64,000 nucleotides of DNA from Patulibacter defluvii (lineage in GTDB: Bacteria; Actinomycetota; Thermoleophilia; Solirubrobacterales; Solirubrobacteraceae): positions 62,001-126,000 of the forward strand of contig NZ_JAWZSQ010000009.1 of assembly GCF_034096925.1 (NCBI RefSeq), written 5' to 3'. Position numbers and translations under genes: made by a program. Under the pieces are notes generated by a model. It saw only the letters and a list, made by a program, of their open reading frames with translations. It was not told where the DNA came from and searched no databases. The number at the start of each line of letters is the position of its first letter. Positions within the stretch are counted from its first letter, which is position 1. This document shows positions 17,971 to 26,470 of this stretch, one piece after another.

Positions 17971-20525
17971 GTCACGCGGGTGGCCGCGTGCGGCTCAGCA
18001 ACGTCCTCGGGCTCTACCTCGCCCGGCTGCGCCACCGGTGGCCCCAGGAACTGCTCGCGATCCTCGGCATCGCCGCCGGCATCGCGCTGCTCTACGCCAG
18101 CTCGGTCGCGAACACCAGCCTCGCCGGGCCGGTCAAGCAGCTCGCGCGCGGCGTCGCCGGAAACTCCCAGCTCCAGCTGATCGCCCGCAGCCCCGACGGC
18201 CTCCCCGTCAGCCTCGCCGCCCCGATCCGCGAGATCCCGGGCGTGCGGACCGCCGCGCCCGTGCTCGAGGCGCCGGCGACCCTCGTCGGCCCCCGCGGCC
18301 GGCGGGCGCTGACCTTCTACGCCGGCGATCCCCGGGTCGTCCGGCTGAGAGGCACCCTGCTACGGGGGTTCACCGACGACGAAGCAGCCAGTCAGGACAC
18401 GATCGCCATCCCCACCCGCGTCGCTCGCTCCGTCGGGTTGCGGTTCGGCGACGACGCGCAACTGCACATCGCCGGCGCCACGCACCCCGTGGCGGTCGCG
18501 ACCGTGGGGACCGACCAGATCGGGAAGCTGGCCAACAACGCTCTCGGGCTCGCGCCGCTCGCCTACCTCCAACAGCTCGCCCGGATGGACGGCCGCGCGA
18601 CGCGGATCCTCGTCGAGGCAGAACCTGCCGCCCTCGACGACGTCCGAACGCGCCTCCGGCTCCTCGCCGGCACGACGGCCGATGTTCGTCCGGCCGACTA
18701 CGACGCGCGGCTCTTCGCCACCGCCGTCGCGCCGACCAGCCAGGCGACGACGATCTCCAGCACCGTCTCCGCCCTGATCGGTTTCCTGTTCGCCATCTGC
18801 GCGATGCTCGTCTCGATGGGCGCACGGCGCGCGCTCGCGGTCGATCTGCGCCTGGACGGCTACCGACCGCGACAGGTGCTCGGGATCCTGCTCGTCGACG
18901 CGTTCGTGCTGGCTGCCGTGGCGATCGTCGTCGGCTTGGCCGCCGGCGAGGCGATCTCGCGTGGTGGCTACGGCGCCGATGTCGACTTCCTCGCAGGTGC
19001 GTTCCCGATCGGGTCGATCCGGGTCGTCACCTGGCCGAGCTTCGCGATCGCGATCGCGGGCGGCCTCGTCGCGGCGATCGGCGGCGTCCTGCTCCCCGTC
19101 TGGCGCTTGATCTTCGCCCGCGTCCCTCAGGTCGGTCAGCCGCCAACGACCGAACCCGCCCGGCCCGGCCGCCGCTTCGCCGGCCACCGGTTGACCCTGG
19201 CGGGCCTCGCGCTGCTGGCCGTCTCTGTCACGGTCACCGTCCTCGCGCCGGGCGCCGCGGTCCTGGCCCTGGTCGCGCTGGTGGGTGCGCTGGTGCTGCT
19301 CGTGCCGGCGGTCCTCTCGGGCGCCGTGTGGTTGTTGGACTGGTGCAGTCGCCACACCCCCCGGCTGATCGCGCCGTTGGAACTCGCGTTGCCGTCGCTG
19401 CGTGCTCAGGAATGGGCGAGCCGATCGATCGCCATCACCACGATCGGCGCGGTCGCCGTGTTCGGCGGAGTCGCCCTCCAGGGCGCGCGCAGCAACCTGC
19501 AGGCCGGCCTCGAGGAGGTCAGCACCGAAATGCTCGGCATCACGGACCTGTGGGTCGCCCCCGACGGGCCGGGATCGTTGTTCGGCACCGACCCCTTCCG
19601 CGACCAGTACCGGCAGCGCATCGCCGCCGTCGAGGGCGTCCGCCACGTTGGCCTCTACCGCGCCGCGCTGCTGGACGTCGACGAGCGCCGCACCCTCGTG
19701 CTCGCGCCGCCGCGCACCGCCCCCTACCTGATCCCGCCGGGACAGGTCCGCGACGGCGACCTCGCCGACGCGACCGCTCGCGTCCGCGCAGGAGGCTGGG
19801 CCACCCTCTCGGAAGCGCTCGCCGAGCACCTGCACCTCCGCGTCGGCGATCGGTTCGTGCTCCCGACGCCGCGGGCGCGGCCGTTGCGGCTCGCGGCGAT
19901 CACCACGAACTTCGGCTGGTCGGGCGGGTCGATCGTGCTCAACGCCGACGACGCCGCGGCGCTCTGGAACTCGCCATCGATCGGCGCCTATCTCGTGGAG
20001 GTCGAGTCCGGAGCCGACCCGGCGATGGTCCAGGCCCGGCTCGCGCGCACGCTCGGTCCTCGCGCCCCGCTGCGGATCGAGACCCCTGCGGCGCGCCACG
20101 AACGGCAGAGCGCGGTTGCCCGCGATGGCCTGGAGCGGCTGCGCCAGATCGCGCTCATGACCCTGATCGCCGCTGTGCTCGCGATGGGTGCGGCGACCGC
20201 CGCGCTGCTCTGGCAACGCCGGGCGAGCGTCAGCCGCCAGAAGCTCGACGGCCACCGGACGGGCCGGATGTGGGCGACGCTCGCGATCGAAGCCGCAACG
20301 CTCTTCGTCACCGGTGCGTTCGCCGGCGCGATCGCAGGGCTCCTCGGCCAGTTGCTGTTCAGCCGCGCACTCGCATCGATCATGGGCTTCCCAGTCCAGA
20401 CGCACCTTCGTCCCGGAATCGCGGCGCTCACCTTCGCGCTCGTTACGCTGGTCGCCCTGGCGGTCGTAGCCGTACCGGGATACGTCGTTGCCCGCACCCG
20501 CCCTTCGCTCACGATCCGCGACTAG
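17967..20525 (+). CDS. FtsX-like ABC permease
   Basis: 852 residues from a GTG overlapping the previous stop (GTGA). A first transmembrane segment (about residues 25-45) is followed by a large extracytoplasmic domain, a three-helix FtsX block (about 265-385), two further helices with a second extracytoplasmic domain, and a C-terminal FtsX block (about 730-845). This double-FtsX layout is usual for Gram-positive MacB-like exporters or lipid/peptide mechanotransmitters. Cargo is unknown; the upstream secreted proteins and downstream terpene synthase are candidates for linked functions. Confidence 0.88.
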   Translation: MSHAGGRVRLSNVLGLYLARLRHRWPQELLAILGIAAGIALLYASSVANTSLAGPVKQLARGVAGNSQLQLIARSPDGLPVSLAAPIREIPGVRTAAPVLEAPATLVGPRGRRALTFYAGDPRVVRLRGTLLRGFTDDEAASQDTIAIPTRVARSVGLRFGDDAQLHIAGATHPVAVATVGTDQIGKLANNALGLAPLAYLQQLARMDGRATRILVEAEPAALDDVRTRLRLLAGTTADVRPADYDARLFATAVAPTSQATTISSTVSALIGFLFAICAMLVSMGARRALAVDLRLDGYRPRQVLGILLVDAFVLAAVAIVVGLAAGEAISRGGYGADVDFLAGAFPIGSIRVVTWPSFAIAIAGGLVAAIGGVLLPVWRLIFARVPQVGQPPTTEPARPGRRFAGHRLTLAGLALLAVSVTVTVLAPGAAVLALVALVGALVLLVPAVLSGAVWLLDWCSRHTPRLIAPLELALPSLRAQEWASRSIAITTIGAVAVFGGVALQGARSNLQAGLEEVSTEMLGITDLWVAPDGPGSLFGTDPFRDQYRQRIAAVEGVRHVGLYRAALLDVDERRTLVLAPPRTAPYLIPPGQVRDGDLADATARVRAGGWATLSEALAEHLHLRVGDRFVLPTPRARPLRLAAITTNFGWSGGSIVLNADDAAALWNSPSIGAYLVEVESGADPAMVQARLARTLGPRAPLRIETPAARHERQSAVARDGLERLRQIALMTLIAAVLAMGAATAALLWQRRASVSRQKLDGHRTGRMWATLAIEAATLFVTGAFAGAIAGLLGQLLFSRALASIMGFPVQTHLRPGIAALTFALVTLVALAVVAVPGYVVARTRPSLTIRD

Positions 20526-21621
20526 CCCACCGCCCCACCGGGACCCGGTCCCGCTCACTGGGCAGCAGCTGCGCGCGCTCGCCGCCGCCACCGGCCGGCA
20601 CCTCAGCGGCGGTCTGCAACTCGCTGCGCGCGAGCGTCAACGTTGGCTCCAGCACGCGATCGCGATCCCCGATCCGACGCTGCGCTACGACGCGCTGCGC
20701 TCCCTCACCGCCAAGCGCAGCTACGCCGACGGCGCCGCCGCGTTCTGGATCCTCCCGCGGCGCCGCAACCCCAATGTCATCCGGGCCGCCGTCGCGTTTC
20801 AGACCGCCGCCAACTACATCGACCTGACCAGCGAGCGCGCCGCACTCCACGGATACGAGATCACCCCGGGACTCACCCGCTCGTTGGTCGACGCCGTCGC
20901 GGTCGGCGACCCGCTCGGCGACTACTACCAGACGCATCCGTGGCAGGACGACGGCGGCTACCTCGAGCAGCTGGCGGACGGCTGCCGGCGCAGCTGCGCC
21001 GGCCTGCCCGCTCACGCCTTGGCCCAGCCGATCCTGCGCCTGGAAGCACCGCAGCTACGCACCCTGGAGCTGGAGCACGACCCGAACCCTGCCCGCCGAG
21101 ACGCGCAGCTGGCGCGCTGGGGGCGCGAGCACTACCCCAACACCGACGCCACCTGGACCGAAGCGGCCGCCGGCGCGAGTGCCGGACTCGCGGTTCTCGC
21201 GCTGCTCGCCCTCGCCGGCGACCCCGAGACCACCGCGGACGACCTAGCGGCCGCGGCCGGCGCCTACACCTGGGTCAGCCGCCTGTCGGTGGCGCTCGAC
21301 GGCCTCATCGACCACGACGAGGACGAGCAGAGCGGCGGCTGGAGTTCGATCGCCCACTACGGCGACCCACAGGCCGTCGCCGAGCGCGTCGAGTTCCTGA
21401 TCGAACGGGCCAACCAAGAGATCGCGACGCTGCGCCGTGCCCCGCAACACCGCGTCCTGGTCGCCGCCACCATCGCGCTCTTCCTCTCCCACGCCGACGC
21501 CCGACGCCCGACCGCGGCGGCGGTGATCGAATCGATCACGCCCGCCGCCGGCCAGCTCGGGCGGCTCCTGACCACGTTCCTGCGCACCTGGCGCTGCTGC
21601 ACCGGCGTCCTCGCCGGCTGA
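20488..21621 (+). CDS. Large terpene synthase, DUF2600 (YtpB-like)
   Basis: 377 residues. The only possible early start is a TTG inside the end of the permease gene (38-base overlap). Characteristic stretches of the DUF2600/tetraprenyl-beta-curcumene synthase family are DPLGDYYQTHPWQDDGGYLEQL and RLSVALDGLIDHDEDEQSGG; the Asp/Glu-rich DHDED is the presumed metal site. These enzymes cyclise long linear prenyl chains and lack the classical DDxxD layout of small terpene synthases. Coupling to an ABC exporter suggests a terpenoid envelope lipid. No prenyltransferase is nearby. Confidence 0.8.
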   Translation: MPAPALRSRSATSPPPHRDPVPLTGQQLRALAAATGRHLSGGLQLAARERQRWLQHAIAIPDPTLRYDALRSLTAKRSYADGAAAFWILPRRRNPNVIRAAVAFQTAANYIDLTSERAALHGYEITPGLTRSLVDAVAVGDPLGDYYQTHPWQDDGGYLEQLADGCRRSCAGLPAHALAQPILRLEAPQLRTLELEHDPNPARRDAQLARWGREHYPNTDATWTEAAAGASAGLAVLALLALAGDPETTADDLAAAAGAYTWVSRLSVALDGLIDHDEDEQSGGWSSIAHYGDPQAVAERVEFLIERANQEIATLRRAPQHRVLVAATIALFLSHADARRPTAAAVIESITPAAGQLGRLLTTFLRTWRCCTGVLAG

Positions 21622-21637
21622 GCCTCACACCAAGAGT

Positions 21638-21676
21638 TTCCAACAGTAGAACCTTCCAACCCTGGAAGCTTCCAAC
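21638..21676. promoter_or_regulatory. Three direct repeats TTCCAAC, 16-bp period
   Basis: TTCCAAC occurs at 21638, 21654 and 21670, exactly 16 bp apart. The stretch is unusually AT-rich for this genome and lies about 80-115 bp before the next gene. It looks like an array of regulator half-sites on similar faces of the helix. The regulator is unknown. Confidence 0.5.
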
Positions 21677-21753
21677 CGAAGACTAGGCACAGAAACAGAG
21701 CCGTCTTAGGTTCATCGGCATCGCAGCAGCCAGCCCCGCTGCGACCGGCCCCG

Positions 21754-22368
21754 ATGCTCCTGCCAGACGACCCCTTCGGCCAGTTCGCCAGCGACGACCT
21801 GGTGTCCCTCTGGGACGCCGAGCCAGCAACGGCACAGGCGGTCGCGCCCGCGCCGCCCTTCACCGAGCTGCGCGAGCGATCGATCACCGCCCACGCGGCG
21901 GTGCAGTTCGCGCGCCGCGTCCTGCAGGACCCCGACGTCCTGCGCTGGTGGGCGCGCTTCGAGGCGCCCGAGCTGCGAGCCGCGGACGTGCCCCCGCCTC
22001 TGCGAGCGCGGCTGGAACGCGTCCGACAGCAAATGCGGTACCTGGCCGGCCTCGGAGAGTTCGGGCTTTCGGCGCCCTCGTGGCTCGATCCTGAGCGGCA
22101 GCTTCGCGGCATCGGGTTCCTCGAGGTCGGCGACGACGTCGTGTTCGTCCTCGTGCCCCGTCGCCGCAGGGACTGGGTCGCTCGGTCCGTGATCGTTCAC
22201 AACGGCCCCGACGACCCACAACTCCTGCGCCGGGTCCGCGAACGCCGTTCGTTGCGCTACCAGGCCCGGGCCGAAGCTCAACACGCACCACGCTACGACC
22301 GCCACCGCCGACCCTACCAGCGCCGCCGCGCGTCCACCTCCTCGTTGCTGGCGGAGGATCATGCTTGA
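21754..22368 (+). CDS. Protein of unknown function
   Basis: 204 residues with high GC at third positions, so it is very likely translated. No domain is recognised. It has an acidic N-terminus (PDDPFGQFASDDL), a helical middle with two tryptophans (VLRWWARFEAPEL), then VRQQMRYLAGLGEFGL and a beta-like part (GFLEVGDDVVFVLVPRRRRDWVARSVIV). The end is Arg-rich and low in complexity. No signal peptide or membrane segment. The three TTCCAAC repeats upstream suggest its own regulation. Confidence 0.6.
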   Translation: MLLPDDPFGQFASDDLVSLWDAEPATAQAVAPAPPFTELRERSITAHAAVQFARRVLQDPDVLRWWARFEAPELRAADVPPPLRARLERVRQQMRYLAGLGEFGLSAPSWLDPERQLRGIGFLEVGDDVVFVLVPRRRRDWVARSVIVHNGPDDPQLLRRVRERRSLRYQARAEAQHAPRYDRHRRPYQRRRASTSSLLAEDHA

Positions 22369-22685
22369 CCGGCGTCGACCGCGGCCCGCGCGCCGCTGCG
22401 CCGGGTCGCCCCACGTCCGCGACGCCCACTCCTCCCGAGCGGCATGGGACGGCGCTGGACGGAACGAGGGCACCAGCGCAGCACCGAGGACAGCGGTCCC
22501 CGCAGGCGTGCATGCCAGCCGCACCCCCGCGGTCACGGCAACGGGGACCGCCGTCCCGGCACCGCTCAGCAACGTCCGGTTAGCGGCATCCAGGGTCCCA
22601 CCGGCGTCGCCGGCGGGACCCCAATCACGGCGGTGACGCGCCGTGGAACGCCGCTGCTCCTACACACCAAACTCGGAGGAACAGC
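22369..22685. other. Intergenic, no gene recognised
   Basis: Several frames are open in this stretch but they have no family similarity, no ribosome binding site and mixed third-position composition. Near its end a strong GGAGG precedes the small ORF at 22686. Confidence 0.4.
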
Positions 22686-22811
22686 ATGGCCCAGTGTACC
22701 CGTGCGCCCGATGCCAACCGGTTCAGCACCCCAACCGGTGCGGCGAGCGCAAATCCCCACTCCGCCACGCGGCTACGGGCTCGCGCGAGCGCCCGCCGGT
22801 CGAGCAACTAG
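22686..22811 (+). CDS. Candidate small protein, 41 residues
   Basis: ATG with an excellent Shine-Dalgarno (CTCGGAGGAACAGC before the ATG). The product MAQCTRAPDANRFSTPTGAA... is Ser/Ala/Arg-rich, has one cysteine and no membrane segment. Support comes only from the ribosome binding site and its position before the secreted protein gene. It could be a leader peptide or a coincidence. Confidence 0.3.
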   Translation: MAQCTRAPDANRFSTPTGAASANPHSATRLRARASARRSSN

Positions 22812-22890
22812 CTCGTTCGGTTGTGCGTGAAAGCCATTCGGCGATCCCGCGCAGCTCGTACCAACCATCCACCTACAACGAGGAGTTGTA

Positions 22891-23211
22891 ATGGTTCGAA
22901 ACGGGCGCCTGAAGCGCCACCTCCTGGCCGCGGCGGCCACCGTCACGGCCGCCTTGGGCGTGCTCGGCGGGGCCGCCGCCCCCGCCATGGCTGAGCCCGC
23001 CCCCGGCACGGTCTGCTGGGTGAACGGCAGCTACGGCTACGGGATGTACGACGGCACCTACACGTGGCGGAAGAACGCCACCTACGGTGCCGCGTTCGTC
23101 TACGACTGGGACTGGGGCTGGCACAACAACGTGCACTACGCGGCGGGTCACCTCGCCGGCGAGAACCCGGATCAGCACTACCTCATGATCCGGAGCACCA
23201 TCACCTGCTAG
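22891..23211 (+). CDS. Small secreted aromatic-rich protein
   Basis: 106 residues, preceded by CGAGGAG seven bases from the ATG. A classical signal peptide (LLAAAATVTAALGVLGGAAAPAMA) leaves a mature chain of about 72 residues rich in Tyr, Trp, Gly and Asn (YGYGMYDGTYTW, FVYDWDWGWHNNVHYAAGH). It has only two cysteines, one near the mature N-terminus (TVCW) and one as the last residue, which could form a disulfide joining the ends. No family is recognised. A strong terminator follows immediately, so it is a well-defined transcription unit. It could be a secreted peptide effector or wall protein. Confidence 0.75.
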   Translation: MVRNGRLKRHLLAAAATVTAALGVLGGAAAPAMAEPAPGTVCWVNGSYGYGMYDGTYTWRKNATYGAAFVYDWDWGWHNNVHYAAGHLAGENPDQHYLMIRSTITC

Positions 23212-23226
23212 GTGGGTGCCGTTCGG

Positions 23227-23258
23227 AGGGGCCCCGGTTCATCGAGCCGGGGCCCTTT
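23227..23258 (+). terminator. Rho-independent terminator
   Basis: GGGCCCCGG and CCGGGGCCC form a 9-bp stem, extended by two weaker pairs, around a 9-nt loop and followed by TTT. It lies 17 bases after the stop of the small secreted protein gene and is the best terminator in the window. Confidence 0.8.
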
Positions 23259-23266
23259 CCGATGGG

Positions 23267-23286
23267 CATCTATGGATCCATAGATG
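23267..23286. promoter_or_regulatory. 20-bp perfect palindrome, candidate operator
   Basis: CATCTATGGATCCATAGATG is its own reverse complement over 20 bp and is AT-rich in a GC-rich genome. It lies just after a terminator and 26 bp before the GTG start of the membrane glycosyltransferase-like gene, where a repressor would block transcription. Confidence 0.6.
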
Positions 23287-23311
23287 TTTTCCAATCGATA
23301 GGATTCCCGGC

Positions 23312-24628
23312 GTGGAATCGTCCGACGTCGACCTGGAGCCGCCTCTGAGTTTTCGCCACGGGCACCTCTTCCCGCTGGTTGGATTCGGCGTCGCCGCTCT
23401 GCTGAGCGCTGCAGTCTTCGCGTTGCGCTGGCACCAAGACTGGAACGTCTCCGAGGGCACCTACGCCCTGACGGCCCGTGCCCTGCTCGATGGAGGCGAC
23501 CTCTACGGTCAGCTGGTGGTAGCTCAGCCGCCGCTGGCGTTCGGGATCGGCGCTGGCGTACTGGCGGTGGTCGATTCGCTCGACGCGCTCCGCGCGGCGA
23601 TGGCGCTGCTGCAGCTCGCCTCCTTGGCGATGTTGGCGACGGTGGCTTGGCGGATCAGCGGTTCCCGCCTGGTGGCGGCCGTGCTCCCCCCGCTCGGGAT
23701 GCTGCTGCCCTGGTCGGTACATGAACAGGGAATCTTCTCCGTCGAGGCGGTAGCGCTGCCGCTGCTTGCCGCCGCCGCCGTCCTCGGCGCCCGTCGCTCC
23801 GGCTCGTTGTGCGCCGGTGCGCTCCTGGCCGCGGCGATCGGCGTGAAGCTGCCGATGGCGCTACCGGCCGTGGTCACGCTCTGGTTCCTGGCCGACCGGA
23901 AGCGCGGGCTGTTCGGCTTCGCCGCGAGCGCCGCGGCGATCGCCGGCGGTTCGCTGTCGACCTTCGGCTCCGGCGTCATCGAGCAGGCCGTTCTGGCCCA
24001 ACTCGAGGTTGGCCGCCACGACCTGCACTACCTCGCCGAACTCGCCGCCCAAGTGCTGTGGAACATGGCCGGACTCGCGCTCGGGCTCCTAGCCGTCGTC
24101 GTCGCCTACCGCAACGGATGGCGCCCCCGCGACGACGCTCAATGGCGTGTCGCGGTGGCGATCAGCGTCGGGATGCTCTTGACCGCCGGGTCGCTGCTCA
24201 AGACGGGCACCTCCCTGACCGTCCTCGCCCCGATCGAAGCGCTCCTCTTGCCGCTGGCGGTGACCGGCGGTTGGCTCGCGGCACAGCACCCAGGACGCTG
24301 GTCGCGCTTGGCGGCTGTCGTCGTGGTCGCATTCTCCGTCGCGCAGTCCGCAGCGCTCCTGGCCAGCCCGCGAACGGGCGGGCACTTGTTCTCCCGGCCC
24401 GGCGCCGTTGCCTGGGGGATTGGCCTGACCCGCGCGGAAACCGACGCCCAGGTCGCTGCCGCTCGGAGGTGCCCCGCGACGGTCGCATTCAGCGGCACCA
24501 CCACCGTCGCGTTCCGTGCGCACCGGCGCATGCCGGGTGGACAGCCAGACGTCTTCCTACCGTCGCACGCCCAACGTCTCAAGGCGACGGCGGACGCCGT
24601 CGCCGCCGACGTCCAGCGATGCCCCTAA
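23312..24628 (+). CDS. Multi-spanning membrane protein, GT-C glycosyltransferase-like
   Basis: 438 residues from a GTG preceded by AGGA; the open frame further upstream runs through the terminator and palindrome, so is not used. About nine to ten hydrophobic segments. The first loop (WHQDWNVSEGTYALTARALLDGGDLYGQLVVAQPPL) has the layout of PMT/ArnT-type GT-C enzymes: an acidic residue after the first helix, then a G-x-x-x-Y/x-PPL loop. It would use a polyprenyl-phosphate sugar outside the membrane. The C-terminal 60 residues are soluble. Function is inferred from topology. Confidence 0.6.
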   Translation: MESSDVDLEPPLSFRHGHLFPLVGFGVAALLSAAVFALRWHQDWNVSEGTYALTARALLDGGDLYGQLVVAQPPLAFGIGAGVLAVVDSLDALRAAMALLQLASLAMLATVAWRISGSRLVAAVLPPLGMLLPWSVHEQGIFSVEAVALPLLAAAAVLGARRSGSLCAGALLAAAIGVKLPMALPAVVTLWFLADRKRGLFGFAASAAAIAGGSLSTFGSGVIEQAVLAQLEVGRHDLHYLAELAAQVLWNMAGLALGLLAVVVAYRNGWRPRDDAQWRVAVAISVGMLLTAGSLLKTGTSLTVLAPIEALLLPLAVTGGWLAAQHPGRWSRLAAVVVVAFSVAQSAALLASPRTGGHLFSRPGAVAWGIGLTRAETDAQVAAARRCPATVAFSGTTTVAFRAHRRMPGGQPDVFLPSHAQRLKATADAVAADVQRCP

Positions 24629-24670
24629 CCCGATGACGGCCCACGGCCGCCTGACGCTGGCGATCCGCCG

Positions 24671-24916
24671 ATGACGACCCCGAGGCTCCACGCGGCCCTC
24701 TTCGTGACGCTCGCCGGCGCGGCCGTCTGTCCGTCGGTAACCCGGCTGGCTTACCGAGCCGGTTTCCGTGACGGCTACGCGGCCGGCATCCGAGCCGTGG
24801 GACCGCCCCCAGCCGCGGCCTGTCCGCCCGCGTCGGGAGCCGTGCAGTCGCCGACGATCCGCCGAGGTCAGGCTGGTCACCGACGTGTTGACGTCGACCG
24901 CCGCTCGCCCTCCTAA
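24671..24916 (+). CDS. Possible small membrane-anchored protein
   Basis: 81 residues. The first 45 residues (hydrophobic ALFVTLAGAAVC, then RLAYRAGFRDGYAAGIRA) look like a short membrane-anchored protein and have coding-like composition; the remainder does not. No clear ribosome binding site. It may be real but short, or a remnant. Confidence 0.35.
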   Translation: MTTPRLHAALFVTLAGAAVCPSVTRLAYRAGFRDGYAAGIRAVGPPPAAACPPASGAVQSPTIRRGQAGHRRVDVDRRSPS

Positions 24917-25295
24917 GCCGGAGCTGCTGACGCGCGTTGGCGAGCGGTTCGCCCGCGTAGCCGGGCGGCGCCCCCGAGCAACCGCGCGACGACGGAGAGG
25001 CCATCAGGCCTGCCCAGATTCCTGCGCGAGCAGTCCCGACCTGCTCGAACCTGCTTCTACCGAGAGGCCACAACAAGGGGCCTGCGAACCATCCCGTGTC
25101 GCGCCGCAGCGACAGATTCAGGTTAGTTCAAGTTGGGACTGCAGATCCGATCCTCGCTTCAGGATCCCTAGACATATCTGGGAGACGACTGTATGTTCCT
25201 CCGCCAGTCGGACAGCCCATGCCGACTCAGGCGCTCACGGGCGAGCGCGGGCCGTCCACGGCCGAACCCCGACCACGACCTCCACCCGAGCCACC
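24917..25295 (+). promoter_or_regulatory. Upstream region of the cas operon
   Basis: About 380 bases without a supported gene. The part 25100-25200 is less GC-rich and holds a GATCCT...AGGATC inverted repeat at 25149-25166, followed by TAGACATATCT, so it is the likely promoter/operator zone of csb1. Exact promoter elements cannot be assigned. Confidence 0.4.
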
Positions 25296-26468
25296 ATGAC
25301 CGACCTCCTCGCCACCCTCCGCGAAGGCCTCGCCTCCGCCCCCACCGCCAACCGCCCTGCCGGCATCGAGATCGAGCAGCGGCTTGCGCCAGCAGGCGGC
25401 CTGAACGTCAAACCACCGAGCTACGACGGGGATCTGGAGATCCATCCGCGCAGCATCGACGGCGGGGTCCACCAGGTGATCGAGCTCGACAGCGTCGGCT
25501 CGGCCGCCAACCGGATCGAGGAGGCGCTGGCCGAGTTGGACCGCGCCGGCGACTACCCACTGCCGGTTGCGCGGACGACCGTCGACCCCGGGCACGACCT
25601 CTCGCCGATCGAGATCACCACCCTCGAGGCGCCCCATCGCGTGTTCGATGCCTGGATCAGGCTGTCGGAGAACGAGGACGGCACGAAGTTCGAGGACACC
25701 CAGCAGGGGCACGACCTGACGCTCGCCCACCCGCGCAAGCTCGACGCGTTGCTGGAGACCTCCGCGCACGACCTGCTGCTCGGCGTCTGGGACTCGCACC
25801 GCAAGGGCCCGCACGGCCAGATCCGCCTGGCCCGCAGCCTCACGACCAGCCTGATCGGTCTGCTGCCCGACGACGATCGCGACGCGCAGGTCGTAGCCGC
25901 CCTCGTCGACAACGCCAAGCAGGGCGAGGGCCAGAAGGCGCTCAACTCCCCCTTCGTCCAGCAGCCGATCGCCGCCCGTCGCGACCCGCTCAACCTCGGC
26001 CAGGCCAGCGATCTGCCCAAGGGCGAGCAGAAGCTCTCGGCCCAGGGTCTCAGCTCGATCCCGCCGGTCCGCACGAAGCAGACCGTCTCGATCGCCGAGG
26101 CCCGTTACCTCGGCTACCTCTCCTTCCCGGCCCTGCGCCGCCTCGGGTTCGAGCAGTACGACGAGACCGAGGTCCGTGTCCTGCTGGCCCTGCTGGCGCT
26201 CTACGGGCTGCTGCTGCGCGACGACCAGGGCTGGGACCTGCGCTCCGGCGCGACCTTCGTCCCCACCACCGCCCTGCAGTTCCGGATCGCCCGCGCCGGC
26301 GGCCAGGCCGAGCCGTTCGACCTCGACGTCGTCGAGGCCCGCCGACTGCTCGACGACGCCGTCGCGCGAGTCGGGATCAAGGACCGCAAGATCACGCTCC
26401 AGGCCGGCAAGACCCTCGATGGCCTCGTCCAGCGGTCGATCGCCGACGCCAAGAAGAAGGAGCAGTAG
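25296..26468 (+). CDS. csb1: Type I-G Cas7 (Csb1, GSU0053 family)
   Basis: 390 residues. Family features: an early basic/hydrophobic segment, LDSVGSAANRIEEALAEL near residue 67 (the usual D-S-x-Q/G-S-x-A-N-R-x-E motif), LLGVWDSHRKGPHGQIRLARSL near 167, and SIAEARYLGYLSFPALRRLGF. Csb1 forms the backbone that wraps the crRNA in the type I-G (earlier I-U/Dpsyc) Cascade. It is the first gene of a compact operon; csb2 starts two bases after its stop. The open frame continues upstream but has no coding character there. Confidence 0.9.
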   Translation: MTDLLATLREGLASAPTANRPAGIEIEQRLAPAGGLNVKPPSYDGDLEIHPRSIDGGVHQVIELDSVGSAANRIEEALAELDRAGDYPLPVARTTVDPGHDLSPIEITTLEAPHRVFDAWIRLSENEDGTKFEDTQQGHDLTLAHPRKLDALLETSAHDLLLGVWDSHRKGPHGQIRLARSLTTSLIGLLPDDDRDAQVVAALVDNAKQGEGQKALNSPFVQQPIAARRDPLNLGQASDLPKGEQKLSAQGLSSIPPVRTKQTVSIAEARYLGYLSFPALRRLGFEQYDETEVRVLLALLALYGLLLRDDQGWDLRSGATFVPTTALQFRIARAGGQAEPFDLDVVEARRLLDDAVARVGIKDRKITLQAGKTLDGLVQRSIADAKKKEQ

Positions 26469-26470
26469 CC

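Noticed and set aside
17082..20827. Very long alternative-frame and antisense open frames over the exporter operon
   Set aside because: High GC removes stops from shadow frames. Domain motifs, overlapping starts and codon composition all support the frames listed as genes.
22444..22830. 128-codon open frame between the unknown gene and the secreted protein
   Set aside because: Low-complexity product, no ribosome binding site and it conflicts with the better-supported small ORF at 22686.
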